From JBCCJA01 sp039045975 (lineage in GTDB: Bacteria; Planctomycetota; Planctomycetia; Planctomycetales; Planctomycetaceae), in the NCBI GenBank assembly GCA_039045975.1, contig JBCCJA010000015.1:1-64000 (forward strand): a DNA stretch of 64,000 nt. The letters are read 5' to 3'. The notes beneath the pieces were generated by a model, which saw nothing but the letters and a program-made list of their open reading frames with translations, made no database searches and had not been told where the DNA came from. Made by a program: the position numbers and the translations under genes. This document shows positions 54,579 through 62,295 of this stretch, in pieces. Every line of letters starts with the position of its first letter. Positions within the stretch are counted from its first letter, which is position 1.

Positions 54579-56045
54579 TCACTCGCCTTCAGGGCCTTGC
54601 GCCCTGTCAAGAATTTCGGTCAGCCTCGCGACGACGTCGGGACGTGACCCGAAGAGGTTCACCGTCTCGCCGAGGTCCTGCCGCAGGTCATAAAGCTGAC
54701 CCGCCGGCATGCCGGGCCGCGGCCGAATCCGATTCGGCTTCGAAAACCCGCCCGAGCCGAGTCCGTCGATCAGTTTCCACCGGCCGTCCCGCACGCCGAA
54801 CAGCGGAGCCGACCCACCGCGGAGGACCAGTTCGGTTCGACGTTCGGTCGTCTGTGAGGACGCACGTTCGCCGAGTAATACGTCGGAAAAGTCGACGCTG
54901 TCGGGGCCCGCCTCCGGCCCAGTCGCGACGCCCCACAGCGACGCGAACGTTGCGAGGAAGTCGGTGAAACAGACGAGCCGGTCCGACGCCGACCCGGCCG
55001 CGATCCGTCCGGGCCAACGCATCAGCAGCGGCATGCGATGGCCGGCCTCCCAGATGTCGCCCTTCATGCCGCGTAGCGGGCCGGCCGAATCGTGCCCCGT
55101 CCGTTCGACGTCCGCGTCGTACCAGACCGGGCCGTTGTCGGACGAGAAGATCACGAGCGTGTCGTCGGCGATCCCCGCCCGGTCGAGCGCGTCGAGCACG
55201 CGGCCGACCTCGTGGTCGACCGTCATCGCGAAGTCGCCATACCCGCCGACGCCGCTCGCGCCGACGAACTCTTCCGACGGCAGCCACGGCGTGTGGGGCG
55301 CCGTGTACGCGAGATAGAGGAACAACGGCTCGTCGCCGGCGTCGGCCGCGGCGTGGCGTTCGATGACCGCGACGGCCTCGTCGGTGAAGTCGCCGATCAC
55401 GTCTTCGAGACGCACGTCGGGCGCGATCTTGCCGGCGCGGATGAACCGCCCCTGAATCTTCGCGAGCCCCTCTTCGGTGCCGTCCGAACCGCCGACGTCG
55501 CCGGTCGGCGGCAGGACCGCGCGTCGGCCGCGGATGTAGAAGTAGGGCGGGATGTCGGTCGAGGCCCGCATGCCGAAGAAGCTGTCGAAGCCGCGGTCGA
55601 CCGGCCCGCCCGGCAGGGGCCGGTCGTAGCCCCGCTCGCGGAACCCGCAGTGCCACTTGCCGACCATCGCGGTGCGGTACCCGGCGGCGGCGGCGACCGA
55701 CGCGATCGTCTCGCGGCCTTCTGCGATCACCGGCGTGTCGGGCCAGACCGACACGTCGATCCGCCACGGGTACTCGCCGGTCATCAGTCCGTACCGCGAC
55801 ATGTGACACAGCGGCCCGGCGGCGTGGGCGTCGGTGAACCGCATCCCGTCGGCCGCGAGCGACTCCAGCCGCGGCAGCACCAGTCGCGAGTCGGGGTTGA
55901 ACGGCCGCAGGTCGCCATACCCCATGTCGTCCGCGAGGACGAACACGACGTGGGGCCGCTCGGCCGCGGTCGCGACCGGGATGACCGTGGCAACGGCGAG
56001 CAGGCACAGCACGCGGGTCGCTCGGGTGTGTGTCTCGCGGGTCAT
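54579..56045 (-). CDS. Secreted sulfatase with an atypical active-site motif
   Basis: 488 residues from ATG at 56045 (signal peptide MTRETHTRATRVLCLLAVATV); the long upstream frame lacks sulfatase sequence. VVFVLADDMGYGDL supplies the metal Asp pair. The formylglycine position is C80-H-M-S-R (GPLCHMSRYGLMTG) instead of C-x-P-S-R or C-x-A-S-R: Met82 replaces the Pro/Ala. TAMVGKWHCG, YTAPHTPW and SSDNGPVWYD are normal. It may still be modified, or have reduced activity. C-terminal QLYDLRQDLGETVNL is normal. Confidence 0.88.
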   Translation of the reverse strand: MTRETHTRATRVLCLLAVATVIPVATAAERPHVVFVLADDMGYGDLRPFNPDSRLVLPRLESLAADGMRFTDAHAAGPLCHMSRYGLMTGEYPWRIDVSVWPDTPVIAEGRETIASVAAAAGYRTAMVGKWHCGFRERGYDRPLPGGPVDRGFDSFFGMRASTDIPPYFYIRGRRAVLPPTGDVGGSDGTEEGLAKIQGRFIRAGKIAPDVRLEDVIGDFTDEAVAVIERHAAADAGDEPLFLYLAYTAPHTPWLPSEEFVGASGVGGYGDFAMTVDHEVGRVLDALDRAGIADDTLVIFSSDNGPVWYDADVERTGHDSAGPLRGMKGDIWEAGHRMPLLMRWPGRIAAGSASDRLVCFTDFLATFASLWGVATGPEAGPDSVDFSDVLLGERASSQTTERRTELVLRGGSAPLFGVRDGRWKLIDGLGSGGFSKPNRIRPRPGMPAGQLYDLRQDLGETVNLFGSRPDVVARLTEILDRAQGPEGE

Positions 56046-56200
56046 ACGAACGGGCCGTTGGCTCGGATATCGGAGGTGAGGTGCGGCGACCGCCATCGGC
56101 GTCACGCAAGAAGACGATACGGCTGCGACCGGGCGTCCGCCCGTCGACAGGCCACCGTCTCGACCGACGGCGTCTCCCATTCGGCCTGAATGTCGGGCGG

Positions 56201-56962
56201 TCAGCCGCCGAACAGTCGCCACCGCCGGCCCGGTTTCCGCCCCGTCACGGCGTTGACCCGTTGCGGGTCGAGCACCGGCTCGACGCCCCGGCCGGCCAGC
56301 TTTTCGAGTAATGCGTCGGTCTCGTGCCGCAGCTTGAAGTCCATCTCCTCGCCGTACAGCGGCAGCATCAGCCAGAACGAAATCGTGGGCCCGTCGTCGC
56401 GGGTCAGTTGGGCGAACTCGGTCTCGAACGCGACCGGTGAGATCAGCAGCCAGCCGCAGAGTTTCGTCGACTCGTGAAACGGCTCGGGTGGGTCGCCGTT
56501 CGGCATCGAGTGCCCGAAGCAGAACCACGTCGAGTATTCGTGCGGGAACCGGGCCAGCTTCTTCATCCAGCGGACCGGCCAGTAGTGCCGTTCGTCCTTC
56601 CAGCTCTCTTCGTCGACCGGCCAGTCGGGCGGCAGGAGCAGGACCAGCTCGGCGTGGGCCCACTCGTCGAGACCGTCCGGCACGGTCATCGGCAACTCGG
56701 CCATGCCGGTCGTCACCAGCGTCGTGAAGGGCCGGTCTTCGGACGGCGCGACGCGGTGGATGTCGATGTGGACCGTCGGCGAGACGATCTCGTGAAAGAC
56801 GCTCTCGATCGGCCCTACGTGCCGCTCGACGTGCTCGCTGACGGCGTCGATCAGGCCTTCATCGCCGTGACTGAAGCCCTCGGGCCCGCTCGGCCCGTCT
56901 TCGTAGCGATAGACCGGCTGTCCGGAAGGGGCCCGCTCGGCGTCGTCGTCTTCGGTCGGCAC
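56201..56962 (-). CDS. SUFU-domain (suppressor of fused-like) protein
   Basis: 253 residues from GTG at 56962. HVERHVGPIESVFHEIVSPTVHIDIH, FTTLVTTGMAELPMTVP, AELVLLLPPDWP, WPVRWMKKLARFPHEYSTWFCFGHSMPNGDPPEPF and GPTISFWLMLPLYGEEMDFKL are the conserved SUFU blocks. In bacteria, SUFU proteins are mostly of unknown role, some being immunity proteins for toxins. Here no toxin is next to it. Cytoplasmic by lack of a signal. Confidence 0.85.
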   Translation of the reverse strand: MPTEDDDAERAPSGQPVYRYEDGPSGPEGFSHGDEGLIDAVSEHVERHVGPIESVFHEIVSPTVHIDIHRVAPSEDRPFTTLVTTGMAELPMTVPDGLDEWAHAELVLLLPPDWPVDEESWKDERHYWPVRWMKKLARFPHEYSTWFCFGHSMPNGDPPEPFHESTKLCGWLLISPVAFETEFAQLTRDDGPTISFWLMLPLYGEEMDFKLRHETDALLEKLAGRGVEPVLDPQRVNAVTGRKPGRRWRLFGG

Positions 56963-57026
56963 GGAGGGGCTACCTGTTGGAGGCGTTCGACCGCCAGTCG
57001 AACAAATGCCGACGTGTCCGCAACCC

Positions 57027-58064
57027 CTAACCCGTCACCACCACGTCTTCCTCCGCGACGACCTCCTTCGAGACGTCGGTCACGAAGTCGACGACGGCCT
57101 CGCGTGTCTTGCCGGGCGGGTCGGCGCCGGCGTTCATGCCGACGCCCGGCGTGAACAGGAAGCTCGGCACCATGTGGCGGATCGCGGCCGAGTAGGTGCG
57201 GAAGACCGGGAATTCGGTCTCCGGGTTCCGTTCGATGTAAGACCGCGTCTCGCGGGCCAGTTTGTCGTGGCCCATCTTCGGGTGCCGGTGGTGGGCGCCG
57301 TGCACGAAGATGTCGAAGTTCAGGTACGTGCACAGCCGCGTGTACCAGTTGTCGCCGATCACCGTCCGCGTCCCGAGGATCGGGTCGTAGCTCGACATGC
57401 CGAGGTGCTCGACGAACTTGCGGATGCTCTGGAAGAAGCCCGCGAGGCAGTACGGGATGAACCACGCCCGGAAGTAGCTGCCCCAGTGGTCGGTCAGCGT
57501 GCAGAGCACGAAGACCGAGCCCCAGAAGCCGAGCATCACCAGGTACTCCTTACGGACCTCGGCCTTCGCCTTGTCCCGCAGCGGCGAGTCCTTGTGCCAG
57601 TAGATCCGCCCGTACGTGATCGGCGGGCCGAAGATGCCGACCAGCAGCTCCATCCACGCGAACCCGCGGCGGAACGGTTTCGACATGTTCGGGTCGGAGT
57701 AGGGCCACAGCTCCCAGTCCCGGGGCGTGTTCAGATACGCGTGGTGCCGGATGTGCGACTCGCGGTAGCAGGTATACGGCACGAGCGCGAGCGTACCGAT
57801 CAGCTTCCCGAACCAGATGTCGAACCGCCCGTTCCCGGTCAGCGTCTGGTGGGCACACTCGTGGAAGCAGCTCGTGTAGCAGAAGTAGACGTAGCCGATC
57901 AGCAGCGTGACCCCCGCCCAGACGAGCGGGTACTCGAGCGGATAGTCGGTCGCCAGCCACGTGATCAGCGGCGCCCCGAGCGGCAGATGCGCCAGCCGCA
58001 GCAGGCTGTGCTTCTCCGCGAACGACTTGACCTCGTCTTCGGTGAAGGCGGTCCGGGTCGACAT
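57027..58064 (-). CDS. Membrane fatty acid desaturase
   Basis: 345 residues. Three His boxes: H68-E-C-A-H72, H104-I-R-H-H108 and HGAHHRHP (about 264-271), which bind the di-iron centre; hydrophobic pairs lie between boxes. Introduces double bonds in acyl chains at the membrane. YTCYRESHIRHHAYLNTPRDWELWPYSDP is typical of the DesA/FAD group. ATG at 58064. A role in membrane fluidity is probable, substrate position unknown. Confidence 0.9.
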   Translation of the reverse strand: MSTRTAFTEDEVKSFAEKHSLLRLAHLPLGAPLITWLATDYPLEYPLVWAGVTLLIGYVYFCYTSCFHECAHQTLTGNGRFDIWFGKLIGTLALVPYTCYRESHIRHHAYLNTPRDWELWPYSDPNMSKPFRRGFAWMELLVGIFGPPITYGRIYWHKDSPLRDKAKAEVRKEYLVMLGFWGSVFVLCTLTDHWGSYFRAWFIPYCLAGFFQSIRKFVEHLGMSSYDPILGTRTVIGDNWYTRLCTYLNFDIFVHGAHHRHPKMGHDKLARETRSYIERNPETEFPVFRTYSAAIRHMVPSFLFTPGVGMNAGADPPGKTREAVVDFVTDVSKEVVAEEDVVVTG

Positions 58065-58247
58065 GTCACATCACCCGCCGCAGCGGGTCCTCGGGAGATC
58101 GGTGGAAGCCTCGGTTCGCGTCGGAATGACGGCTCCCTCCGGGCCGACGGGCGTCGCACGACCGGCCCGAAAAGCCGAACACACGACCTCACTATCTTGC
58201 CTCACCGTCATACTTTTCAAGACGTCGGATCGTCGACGTCGGCGACT

Positions 58248-58718
58248 TCACCACGAATCGTTCGCACGCGAACGGACCGACCGGACTTCTTCCCCCGGCC
58301 GTACGACCGGCATGCCCCGAAAGACCCCGACCCCGAGCAGGTGCCGATCAAGCGAAACGACGGCGTCGGCCCGCCCCCGAACGGCCGCGGCGAGGAACAT
58401 CTCGTCCGACCGGTCCTCCGGGACCGCCCCGGCCGCGACGCCGTCTTCCGGGAAAACCGCCTCCGCCCGTCGCAGCCAGCCCTGCACCCGTGCGATTCCG
58501 CCCGGTCGCCTCACCGCCCGCGGGATCACGAACCGGTACTCCTCGAACATCGCCGGGCTGACCAACAGCACGACTTCGCCCGACGCGACCCGGTCCATCA
58601 GCCCCCGTGACGCCGTCCCGTCGCCGTAAGCCGCCGCGACGAACACGCAGGTGTCGACCACGATCCGGTCCGGCTCGTTCACCCGCGGACACTCCTTGAC
58701 TTCGATCCGACGACGCAT
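58248..58718 (-). CDS. PIN-domain protein (putative toxin, COG1569-like)
   Basis: 156 residues from ATG at 58718; GTG at 58682 is an alternative. IVVDTCVFVAAAYGDGTASRGLMDRV starts the PIN fold (Asp22), VLLVSPAMFEEYRFV and RSDEMFLAAAVRGRADAVVSLDRHLLG provide the other acidic residues (D-E...D...D). No antitoxin is next to it; the downstream region to the desaturase holds 183 bp only. Either orphan toxin or regulatory RNase. Its 5' end lies close to the divergent GH43-like gene. Confidence 0.72.
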   Translation of the reverse strand: MRRRIEVKECPRVNEPDRIVVDTCVFVAAAYGDGTASRGLMDRVASGEVVLLVSPAMFEEYRFVIPRAVRRPGGIARVQGWLRRAEAVFPEDGVAAGAVPEDRSDEMFLAAAVRGRADAVVSLDRHLLGVGVFRGMPVVRPGEEVRSVRSRANDSW

Positions 58719-58759
58719 CAGCAATGGCCGAAACGTCCTCCCGTGAAGACCACCGCCCG

Positions 58760-60151
58760 ATGCAACCCGCCCTCCGCCTCGCCTGCTGCTTCTTATTCGC
58801 CGCCCCCGCGGCCGCCGCCGATTGGGTCGTCGATACCGACGCCGAGTGGTCCTCCGCGGCCGGCCGCCTGGAGGGCGTCACGATCGCCGACGGCTTCGCG
58901 ACGTCCGTCGCCGGCGAGACGACGTTCGTCAGCACCGTGCAGGCCGTTCCCGCCGGGACGGCGGCCGTCTCGGTCACCTTCACGCAGTCGCCGACGTGGG
59001 ACAACTGGCGTGAAATCCCCAACGTCGGCTCGCCGAAGATGCACGACGCGCCTGTTTTCATCCCCGTGGGCTCGGGCGACTACTGGCTGCTCGGCAAGTA
59101 CCGCCCGTCACGTGACGAGCTCAAAGCGATCAAAGCCGCCCACGGCGGAAATCGTCCCGACTACGACCGCGGCTATCACGCCTGGCACAGCACCGACATG
59201 CAAACGTGGACCCACCACGGCCCGGTCAGCGGGCGCGAAGAGGAGTGGGTCACCACCGCCGAAGTCGTCGACGGCGTCTTCTATATTTTCTACGACTTCC
59301 CGAACGACGAAGACCCGCACCTGATCATCGACGACGACCTCACCGACGGCCGCATGGGCCGGCGGATCGGCATGGTCTTCGCCGACCCGTCGCACGGCTC
59401 GGACTGCGGTGTGATCCGCGACGACGCCGACGGCCGCTTCCACATGATCTACGAGAACTGGGACCCGATTGACGCTCGGAAGAACGCGTGGGATTCCCCG
59501 CTCGCCGGCCACTCGGTCAGTCCCGACGGCGTCACGCCGTTCGAGATTCTCGCCCCCGCCATCGATCACCGCACCAACCCGACCGGCAAGACGGGCGAGT
59601 ACGTCCACGGCCAAGGCGTCCATCGCGCCGTCAAGAAGTACGAGATCCACGAGCCCGAACAGAACGCCTACGGCGACTGGGCGATCATCAAGATCGGCAC
59701 GCTCTATTACCTGTTCTGCGACTACGAGCCGGCCGGCGGAGAGATCCGCGTCGGCCGCTTCGTCGGCGAAAGCATCGACGGCCCGTTCACATTCGACGGC
59801 GAACTGGGCGAAGGTCACCCCGACCCCGCGATCGGTTTCGCCGAGGGACAGTTCTATCTCATCCGCCAGCGGGCCGAGACAGACTTCGTGAGCCCCGGCC
59901 CGTGGGTCGGCCGCGTCGAGGCGCGGGCCGGAGTCGATCTCGACGGCGACGGTAAGATCGACGAGTGGACCGCGTGGCAAGAGGTCCGCGAGACCTACGC
60001 CCAAAAGCAGGGCTACGTGAAGGTGATCGAAGCCGCCCCGGCCCGCCTCGACCTGTCGGCGTTGCCGGCCGGCAAAGGCATCGCCTTCGCCTACCGCACC
60101 GCCGCCGACACGCCCGTCGCGATGGACCGTATCGAAGTCGTCTTCGATTAA
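58760..60151 (+). CDS. Secreted glycoside-hydrolase-family-43-like protein
   Basis: 463 residues from ATG at 58760, giving signal peptide MQPALRLACCFLFAAPAAAA. A small N-terminal beta domain precedes blades of a five-bladed propeller: HDAPVFIPVGSGDYWLLGKY, GYHAWHSTDMQTWTHHGPV, VVDGVFYIFYDFPNDEDPHL, DGRFHMIYENWDPI, GDWAIIKIGTLYYLFCDYEP, GEGHPDPAIGFAEGQFYLIRQ. This resembles GH43/32-type fold, but exact catalytic residues are uncertain. Likely acts on polysaccharide together with the sulfatases nearby. Confidence 0.65.
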   Translation: MQPALRLACCFLFAAPAAAADWVVDTDAEWSSAAGRLEGVTIADGFATSVAGETTFVSTVQAVPAGTAAVSVTFTQSPTWDNWREIPNVGSPKMHDAPVFIPVGSGDYWLLGKYRPSRDELKAIKAAHGGNRPDYDRGYHAWHSTDMQTWTHHGPVSGREEEWVTTAEVVDGVFYIFYDFPNDEDPHLIIDDDLTDGRMGRRIGMVFADPSHGSDCGVIRDDADGRFHMIYENWDPIDARKNAWDSPLAGHSVSPDGVTPFEILAPAIDHRTNPTGKTGEYVHGQGVHRAVKKYEIHEPEQNAYGDWAIIKIGTLYYLFCDYEPAGGEIRVGRFVGESIDGPFTFDGELGEGHPDPAIGFAEGQFYLIRQRAETDFVSPGPWVGRVEARAGVDLDGDGKIDEWTAWQEVRETYAQKQGYVKVIEAAPARLDLSALPAGKGIAFAYRTAADTPVAMDRIEVVFD

Positions 60152-60199
60152 TCCGCCGCGGCGAGCCTGCTCGTGCAGTCACGAGCCGCCGCGGAACGC

Positions 60200-61789
60200 T
60201 CACTCCCGATCGGCCGCGTCCGTTTTCTTAGACAGCCGCTCCGCCACCTCCTTCGCCGGCCACGGGAGGACGCCGGCCTCCTCGGCCCACGCGTCGTAGG
60301 CCGCCGCCAGTTCCTCGACCCGCCGCGGATGGCGCGACGCCAGGTCCTCCGTCTCGCAGCGGTCCGAAGAGAGGTCGTACAGCTCCCACCGGCCGCGGTG
60401 TCCCGCGACGAGTTTCCAGTCGCCGTCGAGGACCGCCCGACAGCCCTGGTGCTCCCAGAACAACCGCCCGCCCAGATTCGGCCGCGTAATCGGCCCGCCG
60501 TCGAACGCCGGCCGCAGGCTCCGCCCGTCGAACTCGTCGGCCGTGTCCGACAGCCCGGCGGCGTCGACGACGGTCGGTACGAGGTCGACGATGTGGGCCG
60601 GCTCGCGACAGAACCCGCCCCCGCTGATGCCGCCCGCCGGCCAGTGCGCGATCAGCGGCGACGCGACGCCCCCCTCGTGCGTGAACGCCTTGAACTTACG
60701 GAACGGCGTGTTCGACGCGTTCGCCCACATCGCCCGGAACGACGTGTAGCTCTCCGGCGACCCGATCGCCGCCCCCGGCGTGCCGAGCTTCCAGCCGTCC
60801 GCCGACTCGGGCGACGCGCCGTTGTCACTCAGAAACAGAAGCAGCGTGTTCTCGAACCGCCCGAGTTCCTTCAGCCTCGTCACCAGCCGACCGACGTTGC
60901 GGTCGAGGACGTCGACCATCGCCGCGTGCGTCGCCATCCGACGCGTCATCTCGGCACGCTTCGCCGGGGCCAATCCGTCCCAAGCTTGGCCCGGCCGGTG
61001 ACGCGGGCTCAGCCGCCACGCCTCGGTCGCGAGGCCGATCTCCTGTTGCTTCGCGAACCGCCGCGCCCGCGTCGCCGGCCAGCCGTCGGCGTAGCGGTCG
61101 AGATATTTCTCGATCACCTCTTCCGGTGCCTGCAGCGGCCAGTGCGGCGCGATGTGGGCCAGGTACAGAAAGAACGGCTCGTCGTCGTCGACCGCTTCCT
61201 CGACGAAACCGATCGCGCGGTCGGTGAACAGGTCGGTCACGTACCAGTCGTCCGGTAGCGTCGCCGGCTCGAGCCCGTCGACGATCGTCTGCTTCCGCCG
61301 CCTCATTGATTCGGGATAGTAAAAACCGCCCCCGTTCGTCGGGCCGAAGAAGCGATCGAAGCCGCGGTCGGTCGGCCAGTGCGGCCGCCGGCCGCCGACG
61401 TGCCACTTCCCGACCGCGATCGTCCGGTAGCCCGCCGGCCCCAGCCGTTCGGCCACCGTCGGCACGTCGGTCCGCAGAAAGCCGCGGTAGCCCGGCACGC
61501 CGTAGTCGCCCGACATGTGCCCGATCCCGACACGGTGCGGATACATGCCGGTCAAAATCGACGCCCGCGACGGACAACAGCGTCCCGTGTTCGCGAACCG
61601 GGTGAACCGCAGCCCTTCGGCCGCGAGCGCGTCGAGGTGCGGCGTGTCGATCTCGCCGCCGAAGCAGCCGAGGTCCGAATACCCCATGTCGTCGGCGAAG
61701 ACGATCACGACGTCGGGCCGCGGCGACGCGAAGCCGGTCGCAGCGAGCAAAAATAACGCCGACAGCACGCCCCCCGTCGCCCGTAACAT
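60200..61789 (-). CDS. Secreted sulfatase
   Basis: 529 residues; signal peptide MLRATGGVLSALFLLAATGFA. VIVFADDMGYSDLG, formylglycine motif C71-C-P-S-R75 with ASILTG, TIAVGKWHVGG, DRGFDRFFGPTNGGG, YLAHIAPHWPL, LFLSDNGASPES and WELYDLSSDRCETEDLA follow in order. This arylsulfatase type has a long insert with TRRMATHAAMVDVLDRNVGR. Convergent with the GH43-like gene, ends 49 bp apart. Confidence 0.93.
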   Translation of the reverse strand: MLRATGGVLSALFLLAATGFASPRPDVVIVFADDMGYSDLGCFGGEIDTPHLDALAAEGLRFTRFANTGRCCPSRASILTGMYPHRVGIGHMSGDYGVPGYRGFLRTDVPTVAERLGPAGYRTIAVGKWHVGGRRPHWPTDRGFDRFFGPTNGGGFYYPESMRRRKQTIVDGLEPATLPDDWYVTDLFTDRAIGFVEEAVDDDEPFFLYLAHIAPHWPLQAPEEVIEKYLDRYADGWPATRARRFAKQQEIGLATEAWRLSPRHRPGQAWDGLAPAKRAEMTRRMATHAAMVDVLDRNVGRLVTRLKELGRFENTLLLFLSDNGASPESADGWKLGTPGAAIGSPESYTSFRAMWANASNTPFRKFKAFTHEGGVASPLIAHWPAGGISGGGFCREPAHIVDLVPTVVDAAGLSDTADEFDGRSLRPAFDGGPITRPNLGGRLFWEHQGCRAVLDGDWKLVAGHRGRWELYDLSSDRCETEDLASRHPRRVEELAAAYDAWAEEAGVLPWPAKEVAERLSKKTDAADRE

Positions 61790-61846
61790 CCCGAAACCTC
61801 GCGTGTGCTAAGAAACCGTCCCGGACGCTCACATCCGACAACACCG

Positions 61847-62212
61847 ATGTCAACGCGTCGCCCGCTGACCGCCGCCTTCCGCGACGCCGCCCGCGGCGTT
61901 CTCCGGCTCGTCGCCGCTGAGCGGAACGCGAAGGTGCACCTCGCCGCGACGGCCGCCGTCGTCGCTGCCGCGGCGTGGACCCGATTCGACGCCCTCCGCT
62001 GGGCGGTCTTGGCCCTCGCGATCGGCCTGGTGTGGGCGGCCGAGGCGGCCAACACCGCCCTCGAACGGCTGGCCGACGCCGCGTGTCCGGAGCACAGCGG
62101 CCTCGTCCGGGACGCGAAAGACATCGTCGCCGGCGGCGTCCTGCTCGCGAGCGTCGCCGCCGCCGCGACCGGCGCCGCCCTGTTCCTGCCGCTATGGTGT
62201 CGACACCTTTAG
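61847..62212 (+). CDS. Diacylglycerol kinase family protein
   Basis: 121 residues from ATG at 61847. RLVAAERNAKVHLAATAAVV, VWAAEAANTALERLADAACPEHSGLVRDAKDIVAGGVLLASVAAA match DgkA-type integral membrane kinases (E-x-N-T-A-x-E and A-K-D-x-A-x-G). Phosphorylates diacylglycerol or undecaprenol. Its stop codon lies inside the palindrome at 62208-62263. Three membrane helices as expected. Confidence 0.88.
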   Translation: MSTRRPLTAAFRDAARGVLRLVAAERNAKVHLAATAAVVAAAAWTRFDALRWAVLALAIGLVWAAEAANTALERLADAACPEHSGLVRDAKDIVAGGVLLASVAAAATGAALFLPLWCRHL

Positions 62213-62263
62213 CCGCGACCGCCAGGGAGCGCGAAGCCGCGCTCCCTGGCGGTCGCGGCTAAA
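62208..62263. repeat. Perfect palindrome, 26-bp arms, over the dgkA-like stop
   Basis: Arms at 62208-62233 (TTTAGCCGCGACCGCCAGG...) and 62238-62263 are exact complements around a 4-base loop AAGC. The dgkA-like stop codon is inside the left arm. Ends with TAAAG, no long T-tract. It could terminate transcription; the size and perfect match suggest a REP-type element. It precedes nadE by 32 bp. Confidence 0.85.
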
Positions 62264-62295
62264 GAACCGCTTCGCCACCGCGACACGTTTTCATC

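Noticed and set aside
56046..56663. 206-codon N-terminal extension of the CHMSR sulfatase
   Set aside because: No homology-like sequence; the ATG at 56045 gives a proper signal peptide, and the extension overlaps the SUFU gene.
57006..58610. 534-codon plus-strand frame over the desaturase
   Set aside because: The minus strand encodes a clear three-His-box desaturase; the plus frame is Arg/Val/Asp-rich shadow.
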